Positions 1-8,638 are shown, counted from the first letter of the stretch. The stretch is 42,762 nucleotides of DNA from Candidatus Bathyarchaeota archaeon (GCA_018652685.1 JABIBQ010000075.1:1-42762); one strand, 5' to 3'. The notes: generated by a model from the letters alone, not told the origin. Numbers and translations: made by a program.

Positions 1-1094
1 CTCTCTAGCTGCCTGATGGTCCTTCCAAGATCTATTTCTAGCAAATCGCCCATTTTGGACCTTATGTAGTTGAGGCCCACGGACTGCTGGTTTGAGTTTA
101 TGGTCATCTCTGGGCTGAGGTACGTGATATGCGCCGAGCCGAAGCTGTCTGGGAACATTGTCCTATACTTCTCTTCCCACTGTAGGTGGTCGTTGAGTGA
201 GCTGTGGTTGCCGAACAATAACAGGTTGAACTTCCCGTGGATCGTCTGGATCGCGATCGGGATGTTGGTGTCGATAATTATCTCATTGAGTACCCTCTCG
301 TCCAAGTTCTTGAACTGGACAAGCACGTACGTGAGCAGGTAGTTAGGTGGGACGAAGAAATCGGGGAACCTCGAAACAGGGTTTCCTAAAAGGCCGTCCT
401 CCTTGAGAGCCGCGATCCTTTTCTCGATTGTTTTCCTGTGGAGTCCAGTCTTCTCGCAGAGAAGTGTATGATTTGTCTTTATTCCTTTGCCGTTGACCAG
501 ACATCTGATTATGTCCATGTCCAACTCGTCGAGCTCGTATCCCCTCAATCCTAGCCCTCCTTTTTCCAGGTAATCCTTCTCGATGAGGTTGATTCCCGTG
601 CTGGGGTTATACTTGATCATAAGCTGGTTGCTGAAGTAAGCGGTGCTTGACTCGAACTTTGAGTACTCCTCGGCTACTCCATAGTTGATCTTAAGGATGC
701 TGGGCACAGCGGACATCCATAACTGGTACGCTGTAATGTCCTCGTGGTATGTGAACAGGATGGTGTCGTACTCGCCCTGTCTTGACCTGAAGGCTGCGAA
801 TATCTGGGGGTCCTCCTTTACCCACTTGATGACGCCCTCGTGTGCCTCCTTTCTATCCGGTATATCCAAGTTCACGACTGCCAGAAGCGGGTACACCTTG
901 TAGAGTCCATGGAAAGGGTATACGGGGAGGTCAATGATCTTGTGGTCGAAGATGGCATCCACCTTATTCTTTATGGTGTTCCTGTGTTTACCCAGTAGCC
1001 TAGCGAGCTCGCTGATGTTTACACTGACTGCATTACCAGAAATTAGCGCCTCCATGAGTTTGAGGTTGTCTTGGTCATCTAGCAGTTTTGACAT
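1..1094 (-). CDS. Two-HTH AsnC/ArnR-like transcriptional regulator (partial, 3' end outside window)
   Basis: The minus-strand frame is open from an ATG at 1094 to the window edge (364 codons seen, no stop). Residues about 26-50 (SELARLLGKHRNTIKNKV) and 190-236 (CEKTGLHRKTIEKRIAALKEDGLL) read as two winged-helix HTH units. Each is followed by an alpha/beta stretch of the kind seen in archaeal proteins that carry tandem Lrp/AsnC-like modules. A purine-rich site (GGAAAGG) precedes the ATG. The gene is divergent from the hydrogenase operon across about 226 bases of AT-rich DNA, so control of that operon is a reasonable inference. I saw no effector-binding domain that names a ligand. The translation is clean with no internal stops, so I am sure it is coding; the family assignment is from HTH pattern only. 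Confidence 0.8.
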   Translation of the reverse strand, partial: MSKLLDDQDNLKLMEALISGNAVSVNISELARLLGKHRNTIKNKVDAIFDHKIIDLPVYPFHGLYKVYPLLAVVNLDIPDRKEAHEGVIKWVKEDPQIFAAFRSRQGEYDTILFTYHEDITAYQLWMSAVPSILKINYGVAEEYSKFESSTAYFSNQLMIKYNPSTGINLIEKDYLEKGGLGLRGYELDELDMDIIRCLVNGKGIKTNHTLLCEKTGLHRKTIEKRIAALKEDGLLGNPVSRFPDFFVPPNYLLTYVLVQFKNLDERVLNEIIIDTNIPIAIQTIHGKFNLLLFGNHSSLNDHLQWEEKYRTMFPDSFGSAHITYLSPEMTINSNQQSVGLNYIRSKMGDLLEIDLGRTIRQLE

Positions 1095-1274
1095 CTCTAA
1101 CCTTTCCTTTTGATCAGATTTCTTATTTTATTTTTTTATTATGGATCATTCCTACATTGAATGAACGCTCATAATGGTCAACATTTTTTCCACTATTTAT
1201 GATAATATTTTACATCGAAATCATATTAATGTTGGCTTTTTTTTACATTTTTGATGTTTATTTTGTAAACTCGG

Positions 1275-1281
1275 TTTATAT
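1275..1281 (+). promoter_or_regulatory. TATA-like box for the ech operon
   Basis: TTTATAT lies about 45 bases before the first gene of the operon. It predicts a start of transcription near 1302 and a short leader that contains AGGAGG (1309-1314). The divergent spacer also holds GGTCAACATT (1176-1185) and AATGTTGGC (1228-1236), an imperfect inverted repeat that could be an operator. Confidence 0.55.
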
Positions 1282-1323
1282 CCATTTAGAACGCATCGTC
1301 ACTCAGCTAGGAGGATATGGTTG

Positions 1324-1692
1324 ATGGGATATGATTCAATAGATGACCTTGTCCTTTCCGGAGCAGATATAACAGGCCCGGAAATGGACGTAGAGTTCAA
1401 GATTCTCTACGATAGTCTGCTCGCCTACAAGAATTACATTTTCCCCCTCGTCGACGCGATCAGCTGTGATTGCGAGGCGGGTGAGAGACTTGCCATGAAC
1501 ATAGCGGAGAGGGATAGCTCCCTGCTCCAGCAGCTCGTCGCAAAGGAATGTGATTCACGCAGGATGGTCAGGAAGGCAGGTGTAGAATCATCGCTGGAGC
1601 AGCGTCTTGAAGACGGTGTGCAAAGCATCCCTGTTGAACAGATCCTCAAGATAAGGGGGACATCTCTGAGGGATGCCCCTAATGACAATTAG
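1324..1692 (+). CDS. Unrecognised 122-residue protein, first gene of the ech operon
   Basis: I do not recognise this family. The product is acidic and largely helical, with a DCEAGERLAMNIAERD stretch in the middle and a Cys pair (CDC) near residue 49; I see no membrane segment or signal peptide. An AGGAGG site at 1309-1314 favours the ATG at 1324 (spacing 9) or the TTG at 1321 (spacing 6). It is followed after 11 bases by a second unknown gene and then by echA, all on one strand, so it is probably co-transcribed with the hydrogenase. Context suggests an accessory, assembly or regulatory role, but nothing in the sequence proves it. Confidence 0.65.
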   Translation: MGYDSIDDLVLSGADITGPEMDVEFKILYDSLLAYKNYIFPLVDAISCDCEAGERLAMNIAERDSSLLQQLVAKECDSRRMVRKAGVESSLEQRLEDGVQSIPVEQILKIRGTSLRDAPNDN

Positions 1693-1703
1693 GTGAAAAA
1701 AGA

Positions 1704-2018
1704 ATGCAAAATATGACAGTACAAGGAATTCAAGATGTCATCCTACAGACTCAGGAGGATAAAACTCCAAGGGACATGTACATACACAAGTCACCATGTG
1801 CAGACAACGAGGTCGGCGCAGTGTTCTTCGCAATCAGCGGCACTCCCCCGATGGGGTACGCAATGTACCTGACTGAGGGCGACATGGGAACGCTACACGT
1901 CTTTGACAATATAGGTCTGAAGAGGAAGATCATGCACTGCAGGATATCAGACCTGGGGAAGTACAAGGACAGCGACATGTGGGACGCTCAGGCAACAAAG
2001 TCTCTCTTAGGGGACTAA
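1704..2018 (+). CDS. Unrecognised 104-residue protein, second gene of the ech operon
   Basis: No family is recognised. The product is soluble and probably alpha/beta: a helical N-terminus is followed by alternating short hydrophobic strands (GAVFFAISG, GYAMYLTEG) and a basic turn (GLKRKIMHCRISDLGK). It has two cysteines, too far apart for an obvious metal site. It lies between the first unknown gene and echA in a compact operon. Its stop overlaps the ATG of a 15-codon minigene (2018-2065) that ends five bases before echA. I treat it as a real gene because of its coding texture and tight packing, but I assign no function. Confidence 0.65.
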   Translation: MQNMTVQGIQDVILQTQEDKTPRDMYIHKSPCADNEVGAVFFAISGTPPMGYAMYLTEGDMGTLHVFDNIGLKRKIMHCRISDLGKYKDSDMWDAQATKSLLGD

Positions 2019-2070
2019 TGGGTCCGAAAGGACTCAAGAAATTCAGCAATACTCTAAGAAGGTAAACCAG

Positions 2071-3981
2071 TTGAATCCTGAGACTCTCGTCGCAGTTAAT
2101 GTTGGGCTGCCAGTGGTCTCTGCGCTTGCAGCGCTACTTCTAAACGATAAACGTATTCGTACAGCCATCGTTTCTCTATCCGCTTTAGTTTTAATTTCAT
2201 CTTCCGTCTTGCTTTACCAGGCTGGCGGAATTGTGTTCTCGCCAGGACACGTCTACGAGCAGGCTGTGGTCGTCCTCGACTTTACCCTGCTCCTTTACTT
2301 CCTGTACGCAGGAGCAAAGGCAAAGAGCCTACCAGTTATCAGCCTCGGCCTCGCACAGATAATCCCCGCCGCTTACTTCGAGTTCGTGGTCAAGGGCACA
2401 CATGTGCAGAACATCATTTTGGTTGACAACCTGTCAATCTTATTGACTCTTATAATCAACGTAGTTGGCTCAATCGTAATCATCTACGCGTTGAGCTATA
2501 TGGAGGAGCACGAGCACCATCTGAAAATGAAGAAGAGCACACAGAACAAGTTCTTCTTCTTCATGATCCTGCTCCTCGCAGCCATGAACGGAATGGTCTA
2601 CAGCAACAGCCTCTACTGGCTCTACTTCTTCTGGGAAGTCACAACCCTCTGCTGCTACGAGTTAATCAGACACGACGGAACAGACGAGGCAAAGAAGAAC
2701 AGCGTACTCGCCCTCTGGATGGGACTGGTGGGCGGAGTAGGCTTCGTCGGGGCGATGTTTTTGGGGTACAACCAAGTCCACAGCATAGCGCTGACCGATC
2801 TCATGGCGGTGCCTGAGGCAATGGGTCTCGCGTTCGCACTAATGGCACTGGCAGCCTTCACAAAAGCAGCCCAGTTCCCATGGCAGGGATGGCTACTCGG
2901 CGCAATGGTTGCACCGACCCCCGTCTCAGCCCTGCTACACAGCAGCACAATGGTCAATGCGGGCATCTACATGCTACTTAGGATCGCACCGGCAATCCAG
3001 GGCACAAACCTGTCCTACATTATCGCACTCGGTGGGGCCCTGACCTTTGCGATGACCGCGTTCCTCGCGATCAGGCAGACGGTTAGTAAGAAAATACTCG
3101 CCTACAGTACAATCGGGAACCTGGGGCTCATTGTGCTCTGCATCGGGATCAACACCGCTCTGAGCTACACGGCCGCAGTTGCGCTTCTGACATTCCACAG
3201 TGTCGCCAAAGGGTTGCTATTCATGAGCGCAGGCGTCGTCGAAAACAAGATCGGCAGCAGGAACGTGGAGGACTGGGAGGGTCTGATGGACATGCTCCCA
3301 CTGACCACCACAGTATTGATCGCCGGTATGGTGAGCATGTTCCTGCCCCCGTTCGGTATGCTACTCAGCAAGTGGGTGGCAGTTGACGCGGTGGCATCAA
3401 GCCCACTTTACATCGGACTACCCCTGGTACTCCTTGTGATCCTGGGAAGTGCCGCGACCACGTTCTACTATGCCAAGTGGATCGGTTACATGACCGTGAT
3501 GCCCCTTGGCCTTGAGAAGAAGAAGGACGAGGAGCTGGAGGGCCCGTACAAGCTAAGCATGATCGGGCTTCTGGCGTTAAACGTAGTAATCAGCGTCGGC
3601 GTCGCTTTCGTCATCAACAAGCTGGTCATTCCAGCGATTTCAAGCGCGTACCCAATCGTAGTTTCGACAACTGGACTAACAGTAGACCTCGGGTTCACAA
3701 GCTTCCCAGTTCTCGCCCTCTGGGGCGGAATCGTGGCCGTTTTCCTCATCGGTTCTAGGCTGGCCGGCAGCAAGGGCGGCAAAGTCGCAGCCCCATACCT
3801 GGGCGGATCAAACGTCCCAGGGGACTATACAAAGTACAGGTCAACCGCAGGTGGCGAGTTCGATCTCAGTGTGTCAGGCATCTTCTTGAACGCAAGCCTC
3901 GATGAGGCATCCCTGGAGAAAATTGCCCTGTACATCGGCGTACTGATCTCAGTCGCTCTAATCCTAGTGGAGGTAATCTAA
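2071..3981 (+). CDS. echA: Ech hydrogenase membrane subunit A (NuoL/HyfB/antiporter-like)
   Basis: This is the large ion-translocating subunit of a group 4 [NiFe] hydrogenase. The 636 residues are almost entirely membrane helices, close to the usual EchA length. The FFWEVTTLCCYELI segment (Glu189) and KAAQFPWQGWLLGAM with APTPVSALLHSSTMV (Lys265 onward) are the conserved proton-channel motifs of the NuoL/M/N-Mrp family. Near the C-terminus a YLGGSN segment, as in EchA proteins, precedes a last helix. The start is TTG at 2071 with AAGGT six to ten bases upstream; no ATG is available nearby. It abuts echB directly (stop 3981, ATG 3982). The gene order A-B-C-D-E-F matches known ech operons. Confidence 0.9.
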   Translation: MNPETLVAVNVGLPVVSALAALLLNDKRIRTAIVSLSALVLISSSVLLYQAGGIVFSPGHVYEQAVVVLDFTLLLYFLYAGAKAKSLPVISLGLAQIIPAAYFEFVVKGTHVQNIILVDNLSILLTLIINVVGSIVIIYALSYMEEHEHHLKMKKSTQNKFFFFMILLLAAMNGMVYSNSLYWLYFFWEVTTLCCYELIRHDGTDEAKKNSVLALWMGLVGGVGFVGAMFLGYNQVHSIALTDLMAVPEAMGLAFALMALAAFTKAAQFPWQGWLLGAMVAPTPVSALLHSSTMVNAGIYMLLRIAPAIQGTNLSYIIALGGALTFAMTAFLAIRQTVSKKILAYSTIGNLGLIVLCIGINTALSYTAAVALLTFHSVAKGLLFMSAGVVENKIGSRNVEDWEGLMDMLPLTTTVLIAGMVSMFLPPFGMLLSKWVAVDAVASSPLYIGLPLVLLVILGSAATTFYYAKWIGYMTVMPLGLEKKKDEELEGPYKLSMIGLLALNVVISVGVAFVINKLVIPAISSAYPIVVSTTGLTVDLGFTSFPVLALWGGIVAVFLIGSRLAGSKGGKVAAPYLGGSNVPGDYTKYRSTAGGEFDLSVSGIFLNASLDEASLEKIALYIGVLISVALILVEVI

Positions 3982-4845
3982 ATGAACCCAGTATCGACTC
4001 TAATCGCAGTAACATTGGCACTGGTAACCCCATTAATCGGGGGTCTGCTGGCAGGCGTGGACAGGAAGCTTACTGCACGGATGCAGGAGCGAATGGGTCC
4101 ACCACTGGTTCAGCCGTTCTATGATGTGCTGAAACTATGGGGCAAGGAGCCCATGATCGCAAACAGGATGCAGCCAGTGCTAGCCTTTGGTTATCTTGGT
4201 TTCGCACTTGTAGCGGCGGGTCTGGTGACCTTCCAGCAGGACCTACTTCTGATCCTTTTCGTGATGGGCATGGCTGATCTCTGCCTGACAACGGCGGCGG
4301 TCAGCGTCAAGAGCCCGTACAGCTACCTAGGTGGACGCAGGGAGTTCCTTGCGATGCTCAGTTACGAGCCTGTGATACTCATGGTCGACATCGCTATCTT
4401 CCTGGTCACTGGCAGTTTCACGGTTGCAGGCATCTACGCCTATGGCAAGCCCCTAGCAATGGTGCTACCCTTGGCTCTCATTGCGCTCCAGTTCGTACTG
4501 GTGATCGAGATGAAGAAGAGCCCCTACGATATCTCCGGTAGCAGCCATGCTCACCAGGAGCTAGTCAGGGGGGTCTTCACGGAGTTCAGTGGATACACCA
4601 TGGCTCTAGTCGAGCTCGGCCACTGGGCAAAGATGGCGACAACCCTAATGATTTTCAGCCTATTCTGGGCACCAAACCCGGTGATAGGAGCCGCGATCAG
4701 CCTGGGGATGTTCTTCATCACTCTTGTGGTGGACAACATCTACCCGAGGCTGACGTGGCAGAACATGCTTAAGACCACTTGGAGCGTCGGGTTCGTCCTG
4801 GTGCTAATCAACGTGGCAGCACTCGTCCTAGGAGGCATAATCTAG
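3982..4845 (+). CDS. echB: Ech hydrogenase membrane subunit B (NuoH-like)
   Basis: This is the NuoH/HyfC-type membrane arm subunit that connects the hydrogenase module to the ion-pumping subunit. It has 287 residues and about eight membrane helices. The ERMGPPLVQPFYDVLKLWGK segment near the N-terminus and ELVRGVFTEFSGYTMALVE near residue 193 are the family signatures; the acidic residues in the loops are conserved and thought to gate proton entry. Length matches EchB of methanogens. It starts immediately after the echA stop, and its own stop (TAG 4843-4845) overlaps the GTG of echC by one base, which implies translational coupling. Confidence 0.9.
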   Translation: MNPVSTLIAVTLALVTPLIGGLLAGVDRKLTARMQERMGPPLVQPFYDVLKLWGKEPMIANRMQPVLAFGYLGFALVAAGLVTFQQDLLLILFVMGMADLCLTTAAVSVKSPYSYLGGRREFLAMLSYEPVILMVDIAIFLVTGSFTVAGIYAYGKPLAMVLPLALIALQFVLVIEMKKSPYDISGSSHAHQELVRGVFTEFSGYTMALVELGHWAKMATTLMIFSLFWAPNPVIGAAISLGMFFITLVVDNIYPRLTWQNMLKTTWSVGFVLVLINVAALVLGGII

Positions 4846-5294
4846 TGTCACTAATACAGAAAGCAAGGCTCAAGAGCCTCTGGGTGATGCACTACGACTG
4901 TGGCAGCTGTAATGGTTGCGACATCGAGATACTAGCTGCACTCACACCCAAGTTCGACGTTGAGCGATTCGGGATTGTCAACATTGGCGACCCCAAACAG
5001 GCAGACGTACTACTAGTAACAGGCCCCGCAAACCACAGGAACAAGGAGGTCCTCACAAACCTCTTCGACCAGATGCCGGCTCCAAAGCTGGTCATGGCCA
5101 TCGGGACCTGTGCGTGCAGCGGAGGAATCTTCCACAACTGCGCTAACGTACTCGGTGGAATTGATAAGGTCATCCCGGTGGATGTTTACATTCCAGGGTG
5201 TGCCGTTCGTCCCGAGGCAATCATTGACGGCGTAGTTCTAGCACTGAACAAACTCGCGGGATTAGCTCCCGTTGATGACGAGGAGGAAGCCTAA
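4845..5294 (+). CDS. echC: Ech hydrogenase small subunit (NuoB-like, [4Fe-4S])
   Basis: This is the small electron-transfer subunit that carries the proximal [4Fe-4S] cluster. The Cys ligands are visible: CGSCNGC at residues 19-25, the GTCACSG motif mid-protein and PGC in IPGCAVRPE, all typical of NuoB/EchC. I chose the GTG at 4845, which overlaps the echB stop and yields 149 residues. An upstream ATG at 4779 lies inside echB and would add an arginine-rich tail unlike the family. The C-terminus is acidic (DDEEEA). It is followed without a gap by the echD fusion gene. Confidence 0.9.
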   Translation: MSLIQKARLKSLWVMHYDCGSCNGCDIEILAALTPKFDVERFGIVNIGDPKQADVLLVTGPANHRNKEVLTNLFDQMPAPKLVMAIGTCACSGGIFHNCANVLGGIDKVIPVDVYIPGCAVRPEAIIDGVVLALNKLAGLAPVDDEEEA

Positions 5295-7097
5295 ATGATC
5301 TACGAAATAACAAAGGACATCACGTACGACCGGGACATGACCCCTGAGACTCTTCTTCCCATTATGGAGGATCTGAAGAGTAAGGGGGCTAGGTTCCTAA
5401 CAATCTCTGTCAAGGACGTGAGCGAGACAGACGTCGAGCTAATGTACCACTACGAGATTGAAGACCACGTGGAAAACTTCCACATGGTGGTCCCAAAAGA
5501 CAAGCCAATCCAGAGCATAACCGGCGTCTACATCGCTGCGTTCATCGCGGAGAACGAGGCGCAGGACCTCTTCAAGGTCACATTCAAAGACCTCGCGGTA
5601 GACCTGGGTGGAAAGATGCTCAAGGACGATATCAGTCCCAGTACTCTGCTAAAATCCGCAACTGGTTCCCAGCCACCTATCATGAGGAAGCTGGGAAAAT
5701 GTCGAGAGGAGTGTCCAGCCATGGTCAACATCCCCAAGTACATTAGGGAGGTTGAGACTGGTGACCCGACGGCGGCATACAACACAATCTTAGATCGTGC
5801 CCCCATCCCGGCAATCCTGGGCCGCGTGTGTTTCGCACCGTGTCAGGAGGGATGCAGGCAGGAGCAGGAGACAAAGCCAATCCAGATCAGGCTGCTAAAG
5901 CGTAGCGCAGCTGACGGGTTCAAGGAGCTCAACGGTGGACTCAAGAGGGATATCACCTGCAAAGCAGCTACAGGAAAAAAGGTAGCAGTCATCGGCGGTG
6001 GACCCGCGGGCGTAGGCGCTGCTTACCACCTAGGTCTACTAGGCCACAAGGTCACTCTCTACGAGAGGGCAAATACCCTTGGCGGTGCAATGGCTTGGGG
6101 TATTCCCAAGTACCGTCTACCAAAAGACGTGATGAATGAGGAGCTCATGGCGCGACTCGATGAGGTTGGAGCAGAAGTCAAGCTTGGCGTCGAGGTAGAG
6201 GACCTGGACGAGCTGATGGATGGCTACGACGCTGGGTTCCTGGCAATTGGGGCTGACAAGTGTAACAGCCTACGATGCGAGGGAGAGGATAGCGAAGGAG
6301 TCTTGAACTTTATCGATTTCCTCACAGCGGTCAACGTACGCGACGAGACACCTGACATTGGCAACAAGGTCATAGTCATCGGTGGCGGAAACAGCGCGAT
6401 GGACGCAGCCAGGACGGCGAAGCGTCTTGGCGTGGAGGACGTAACAGTCTTCTATCGTAGAACTCAGCAAGAGATGCCCGCAAGCCTTCACGAGGTGCAG
6501 GGGGCAATGGAGGAGGGAATCAACTTTGACTTTCTTTCCACCCAGATGAAGATCACACCTGGTAAGCCACTGAAGGTCTACTTCCAGGCAATGGTTCCAG
6601 GAGAGCCAGACGAGTCAGGAAGAAGACGTCCCGTACCAGTCGAAGGAGTGGGGTCAACAGTGGAAGCCGACACCATCATCTCAGCAATCGGTTACAACGT
6701 AGTTGTGCCAGCGAGCATGGGCGTTGAGGTCGATAGGAGGGGCAGGATTGCGGCATCCGAGACACTGAAGACAAACAGGGACAAAATCTGGGCCGGTGGG
6801 GACGCCGTGTTCGGGCCAACAAGCGTAATAGCTTCCCTTAGGGACGCGAGGATCGCCGCATCAGAGATCGACAAGTACCTGGGAGGAGAAGGGCTGGACG
6901 AGGCAGTGGCCGATTTGTCCGAGTTCGTTACGAGACAGGTCGATATCGATGATCTGATGGGGCTTCCTCAGGCAAATATCCCAGAGTTGTTCCCCGATGA
7001 ACGGGTGACCAGCTTTATTGAATTCGAGCAATGCCTAGCCAAGGACCTAGCGGTTACTGAGGCTAGCAGATGCTGGAGGTGCGACTGGAATGAGTAA
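5295..7097 (+). CDS. EchD (NuoC-like) fused to a GltD/NfnB-like FAD-NAD(P)H oxidoreductase
   Basis: This is a two-part protein of 600 residues. Residues 1-120 are a NuoC/EchD-like domain ending in the family pattern ENEAQDLFKVTFKDL. From about 130 it is a complete glutamate-synthase-small-subunit-like flavoprotein: C136/C140 in CREECP, then GRVCFAPCQEGC (C179, C183, C187) for FeS; the FAD-binding GGGPAG at 234-239; a second dinucleotide-binding GGGNSAMDAAR at 363; the FAD-closing GGDAVFGP; and a C-terminal RCWRCD (C593, C596). GltD and NfnB proteins use this layout to pass electrons between NADPH and FeS centres. Ordinary EchD has only the first domain. Position between echC and echE, with no internal stop or frameshift, shows a true fusion. 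I infer that the complex couples H2/ferredoxin to NAD(P)H; which cofactor is used cannot be read with certainty. Confidence 0.88.
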   Translation: MIYEITKDITYDRDMTPETLLPIMEDLKSKGARFLTISVKDVSETDVELMYHYEIEDHVENFHMVVPKDKPIQSITGVYIAAFIAENEAQDLFKVTFKDLAVDLGGKMLKDDISPSTLLKSATGSQPPIMRKLGKCREECPAMVNIPKYIREVETGDPTAAYNTILDRAPIPAILGRVCFAPCQEGCRQEQETKPIQIRLLKRSAADGFKELNGGLKRDITCKAATGKKVAVIGGGPAGVGAAYHLGLLGHKVTLYERANTLGGAMAWGIPKYRLPKDVMNEELMARLDEVGAEVKLGVEVEDLDELMDGYDAGFLAIGADKCNSLRCEGEDSEGVLNFIDFLTAVNVRDETPDIGNKVIVIGGGNSAMDAARTAKRLGVEDVTVFYRRTQQEMPASLHEVQGAMEEGINFDFLSTQMKITPGKPLKVYFQAMVPGEPDESGRRRPVPVEGVGSTVEADTIISAIGYNVVVPASMGVEVDRRGRIAASETLKTNRDKIWAGGDAVFGPTSVIASLRDARIAASEIDKYLGGEGLDEAVADLSEFVTRQVDIDDLMGLPQANIPELFPDERVTSFIEFEQCLAKDLAVTEASRCWRCDWNE

Positions 7098-8199
7098 AGG
7101 CAAACTGACAACGATACCCTTTGGTCCCCAGCACCCCGTCCTACCTGAGGCAGTTCAGCTTCAGTTCTACGTGGACGAGGAGAAGATAGTGGACGTTCTG
7201 CCCAACCTGGGCTACATCCACAGGGGAATCGAGAAGGCAGCCGAGTTGAACGATTATCGCAGGAACCTCTACCTATGTGAGAGGATTTGTGGTATATGCA
7301 ACATCATACACGGACAGACATACGCGGGGCTCATCGAGAAGATGACCGACACCGAGATACCCATCAGGGCAAAGTACCTAAGGACCATCTGGGCCGAGGT
7401 AGCGCGTCTACAGAGCCACCTGTTGTGGCTGGGGCTATTCGGTGAAGCGGTGGGCTTCGAGAGCCTGTTCATGAAGATATGGAAGGACAGGGAACTCGTC
7501 CTAGAGCTAACTGAGGCCACTAACGGCCACAGGGTCCACCTTGGGACCACCGTCATCGGCGGCGTCAACAAGGACATGGACGGGAAGCTCCAGAGTAGGT
7601 ACCTTAAGGACATGGACATCCTGACAAAGGAGGTCAATGACTGGGCCGACGTGTTCAGGAAAGACAAGTCATTCCTGAGCAAGACCGTGGGCATGGGAAT
7701 TCTGTCAAAGAAGGACGCCATTCATAGTGGAGCCGTGGGACCCGTTATCAGAGCATCTGGAATCCCTCAGGACATGAGGAACAACGGCTACGAGGCGTAT
7801 GGCGAGCTTGACTTTGAGCCCATCACCTACGACACGTGCGATGTCCAGGGCAGAGTCCTGGTAAGACTCGACGAGACCTACCAAAGCATCGAGCTCATCA
7901 AGAGGGCAATCAAACAGCTACCTCAGGGGCCAATAGCTGTGAAGAACGAAAAGTTCCCGGATGGTGAGGTCATATATAGGACCGAGCAGCCAAGAGGTGA
8001 GTTGTTCTACTACGGCAAGGGTGACGGATCAATCCACCTTGAGAGGTTGAGAATCAGAACTCCCACAATCCCGAACATCCCACCGCTGCTGGGAATGCTG
8101 GTTGGGCACAACGTGGCGGACATCCCGTCAATCGTCCACAGCATCGACCCTTGCATGAGCTGCACCGAGAGGATCACTGACGTGAAGGAGATGGCCTAA
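7090..8199 (+). CDS. echE: Ech [NiFe] hydrogenase large subunit
   Basis: This is the catalytic subunit, 369 residues, close to EchE length. Both NiFe ligand pairs are intact: RICGICNIIH (C67, C70, H74) and DPCMSC near the C-terminus (C355, C358). It is therefore a genuine hydrogenase rather than a NuoD-like ubiquinone subunit, which lacks them. The protein continues only 11 residues past the last Cys; I see no long maturation tail, as in other Ech enzymes. The ATG at 7090 overlaps the end of the echD fusion by eight bases. No hydrogenase maturation genes (hypA-F) are in this window. Confidence 0.93.
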   Translation: MSKGKLTTIPFGPQHPVLPEAVQLQFYVDEEKIVDVLPNLGYIHRGIEKAAELNDYRRNLYLCERICGICNIIHGQTYAGLIEKMTDTEIPIRAKYLRTIWAEVARLQSHLLWLGLFGEAVGFESLFMKIWKDRELVLELTEATNGHRVHLGTTVIGGVNKDMDGKLQSRYLKDMDILTKEVNDWADVFRKDKSFLSKTVGMGILSKKDAIHSGAVGPVIRASGIPQDMRNNGYEAYGELDFEPITYDTCDVQGRVLVRLDETYQSIELIKRAIKQLPQGPIAVKNEKFPDGEVIYRTEQPRGELFYYGKGDGSIHLERLRIRTPTIPNIPPLLGMLVGHNVADIPSIVHSIDPCMSCTERITDVKEMA

Positions 8200-8200
8200 G

Positions 8201-8530
8201 ATGCCAAAGTTCCTGGGAAACATAATCTCGAACCTCTTCGGCAAGCCAGCCACAGTCGCTTACCCATTCGTGAAGCCAGAGGTCGTCCCCGGTACAAGGG
8301 GCGAGATCAGCTTCAACATGTTACAGTGTGACCAGTGCCAGGACTGTGAGAGGGTCTGCCCATCAGCAGCCATCACGGTCTATCCCGAGGAGAAGAAGAT
8401 CGAGTGGAAACCGTTCAGTTGTATCTACTGCCACGTATGTGTCAGCACGTGTATGCACAGAGCCATTGAGCCAAGCGAGACCGTGAAGGCACCTGACTAC
8501 AAGGTCAAGACCAAGATCTTCGAGGAATAG
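8201..8530 (+). CDS. echF: Ech hydrogenase ferredoxin subunit (two [4Fe-4S])
   Basis: This is a NuoI/EchF-like polyferredoxin of 109 residues that carries electrons between ferredoxin and the small subunit. Two complete cluster motifs are visible: CDQCQDCERVCP (C43, C46, C49, C53) and CIYCHVCVSTC (C74, C77, C80, C84). An amphipathic N-terminal stretch precedes them, as in EchF. It starts one base after the echE stop and is the last gene of the run; a T-tract follows the stop. Confidence 0.92.
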   Translation: MPKFLGNIISNLFGKPATVAYPFVKPEVVPGTRGEISFNMLQCDQCQDCERVCPSAAITVYPEEKKIEWKPFSCIYCHVCVSTCMHRAIEPSETVKAPDYKVKTKIFEE

Positions 8531-8536
8531 AATCCT

Positions 8537-8551
8537 CTTTTATCTTTTTTT
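8537..8551 (+). terminator. T-rich terminator after echF
   Basis: Short runs of T (TTTTATCTTTTTTT) directly follow the echF stop. This fits the hairpin-less archaeal intrinsic terminator and marks the operon end. Confidence 0.5.
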
Positions 8552-8638
8552 ATACATTTCAAGCGTGATGGCGATTATTTTTCTTGAACTAATCAATAAA
8601 TAACCCTGAAATGGATTATGGGAAGGCGGTAGGGCTGT

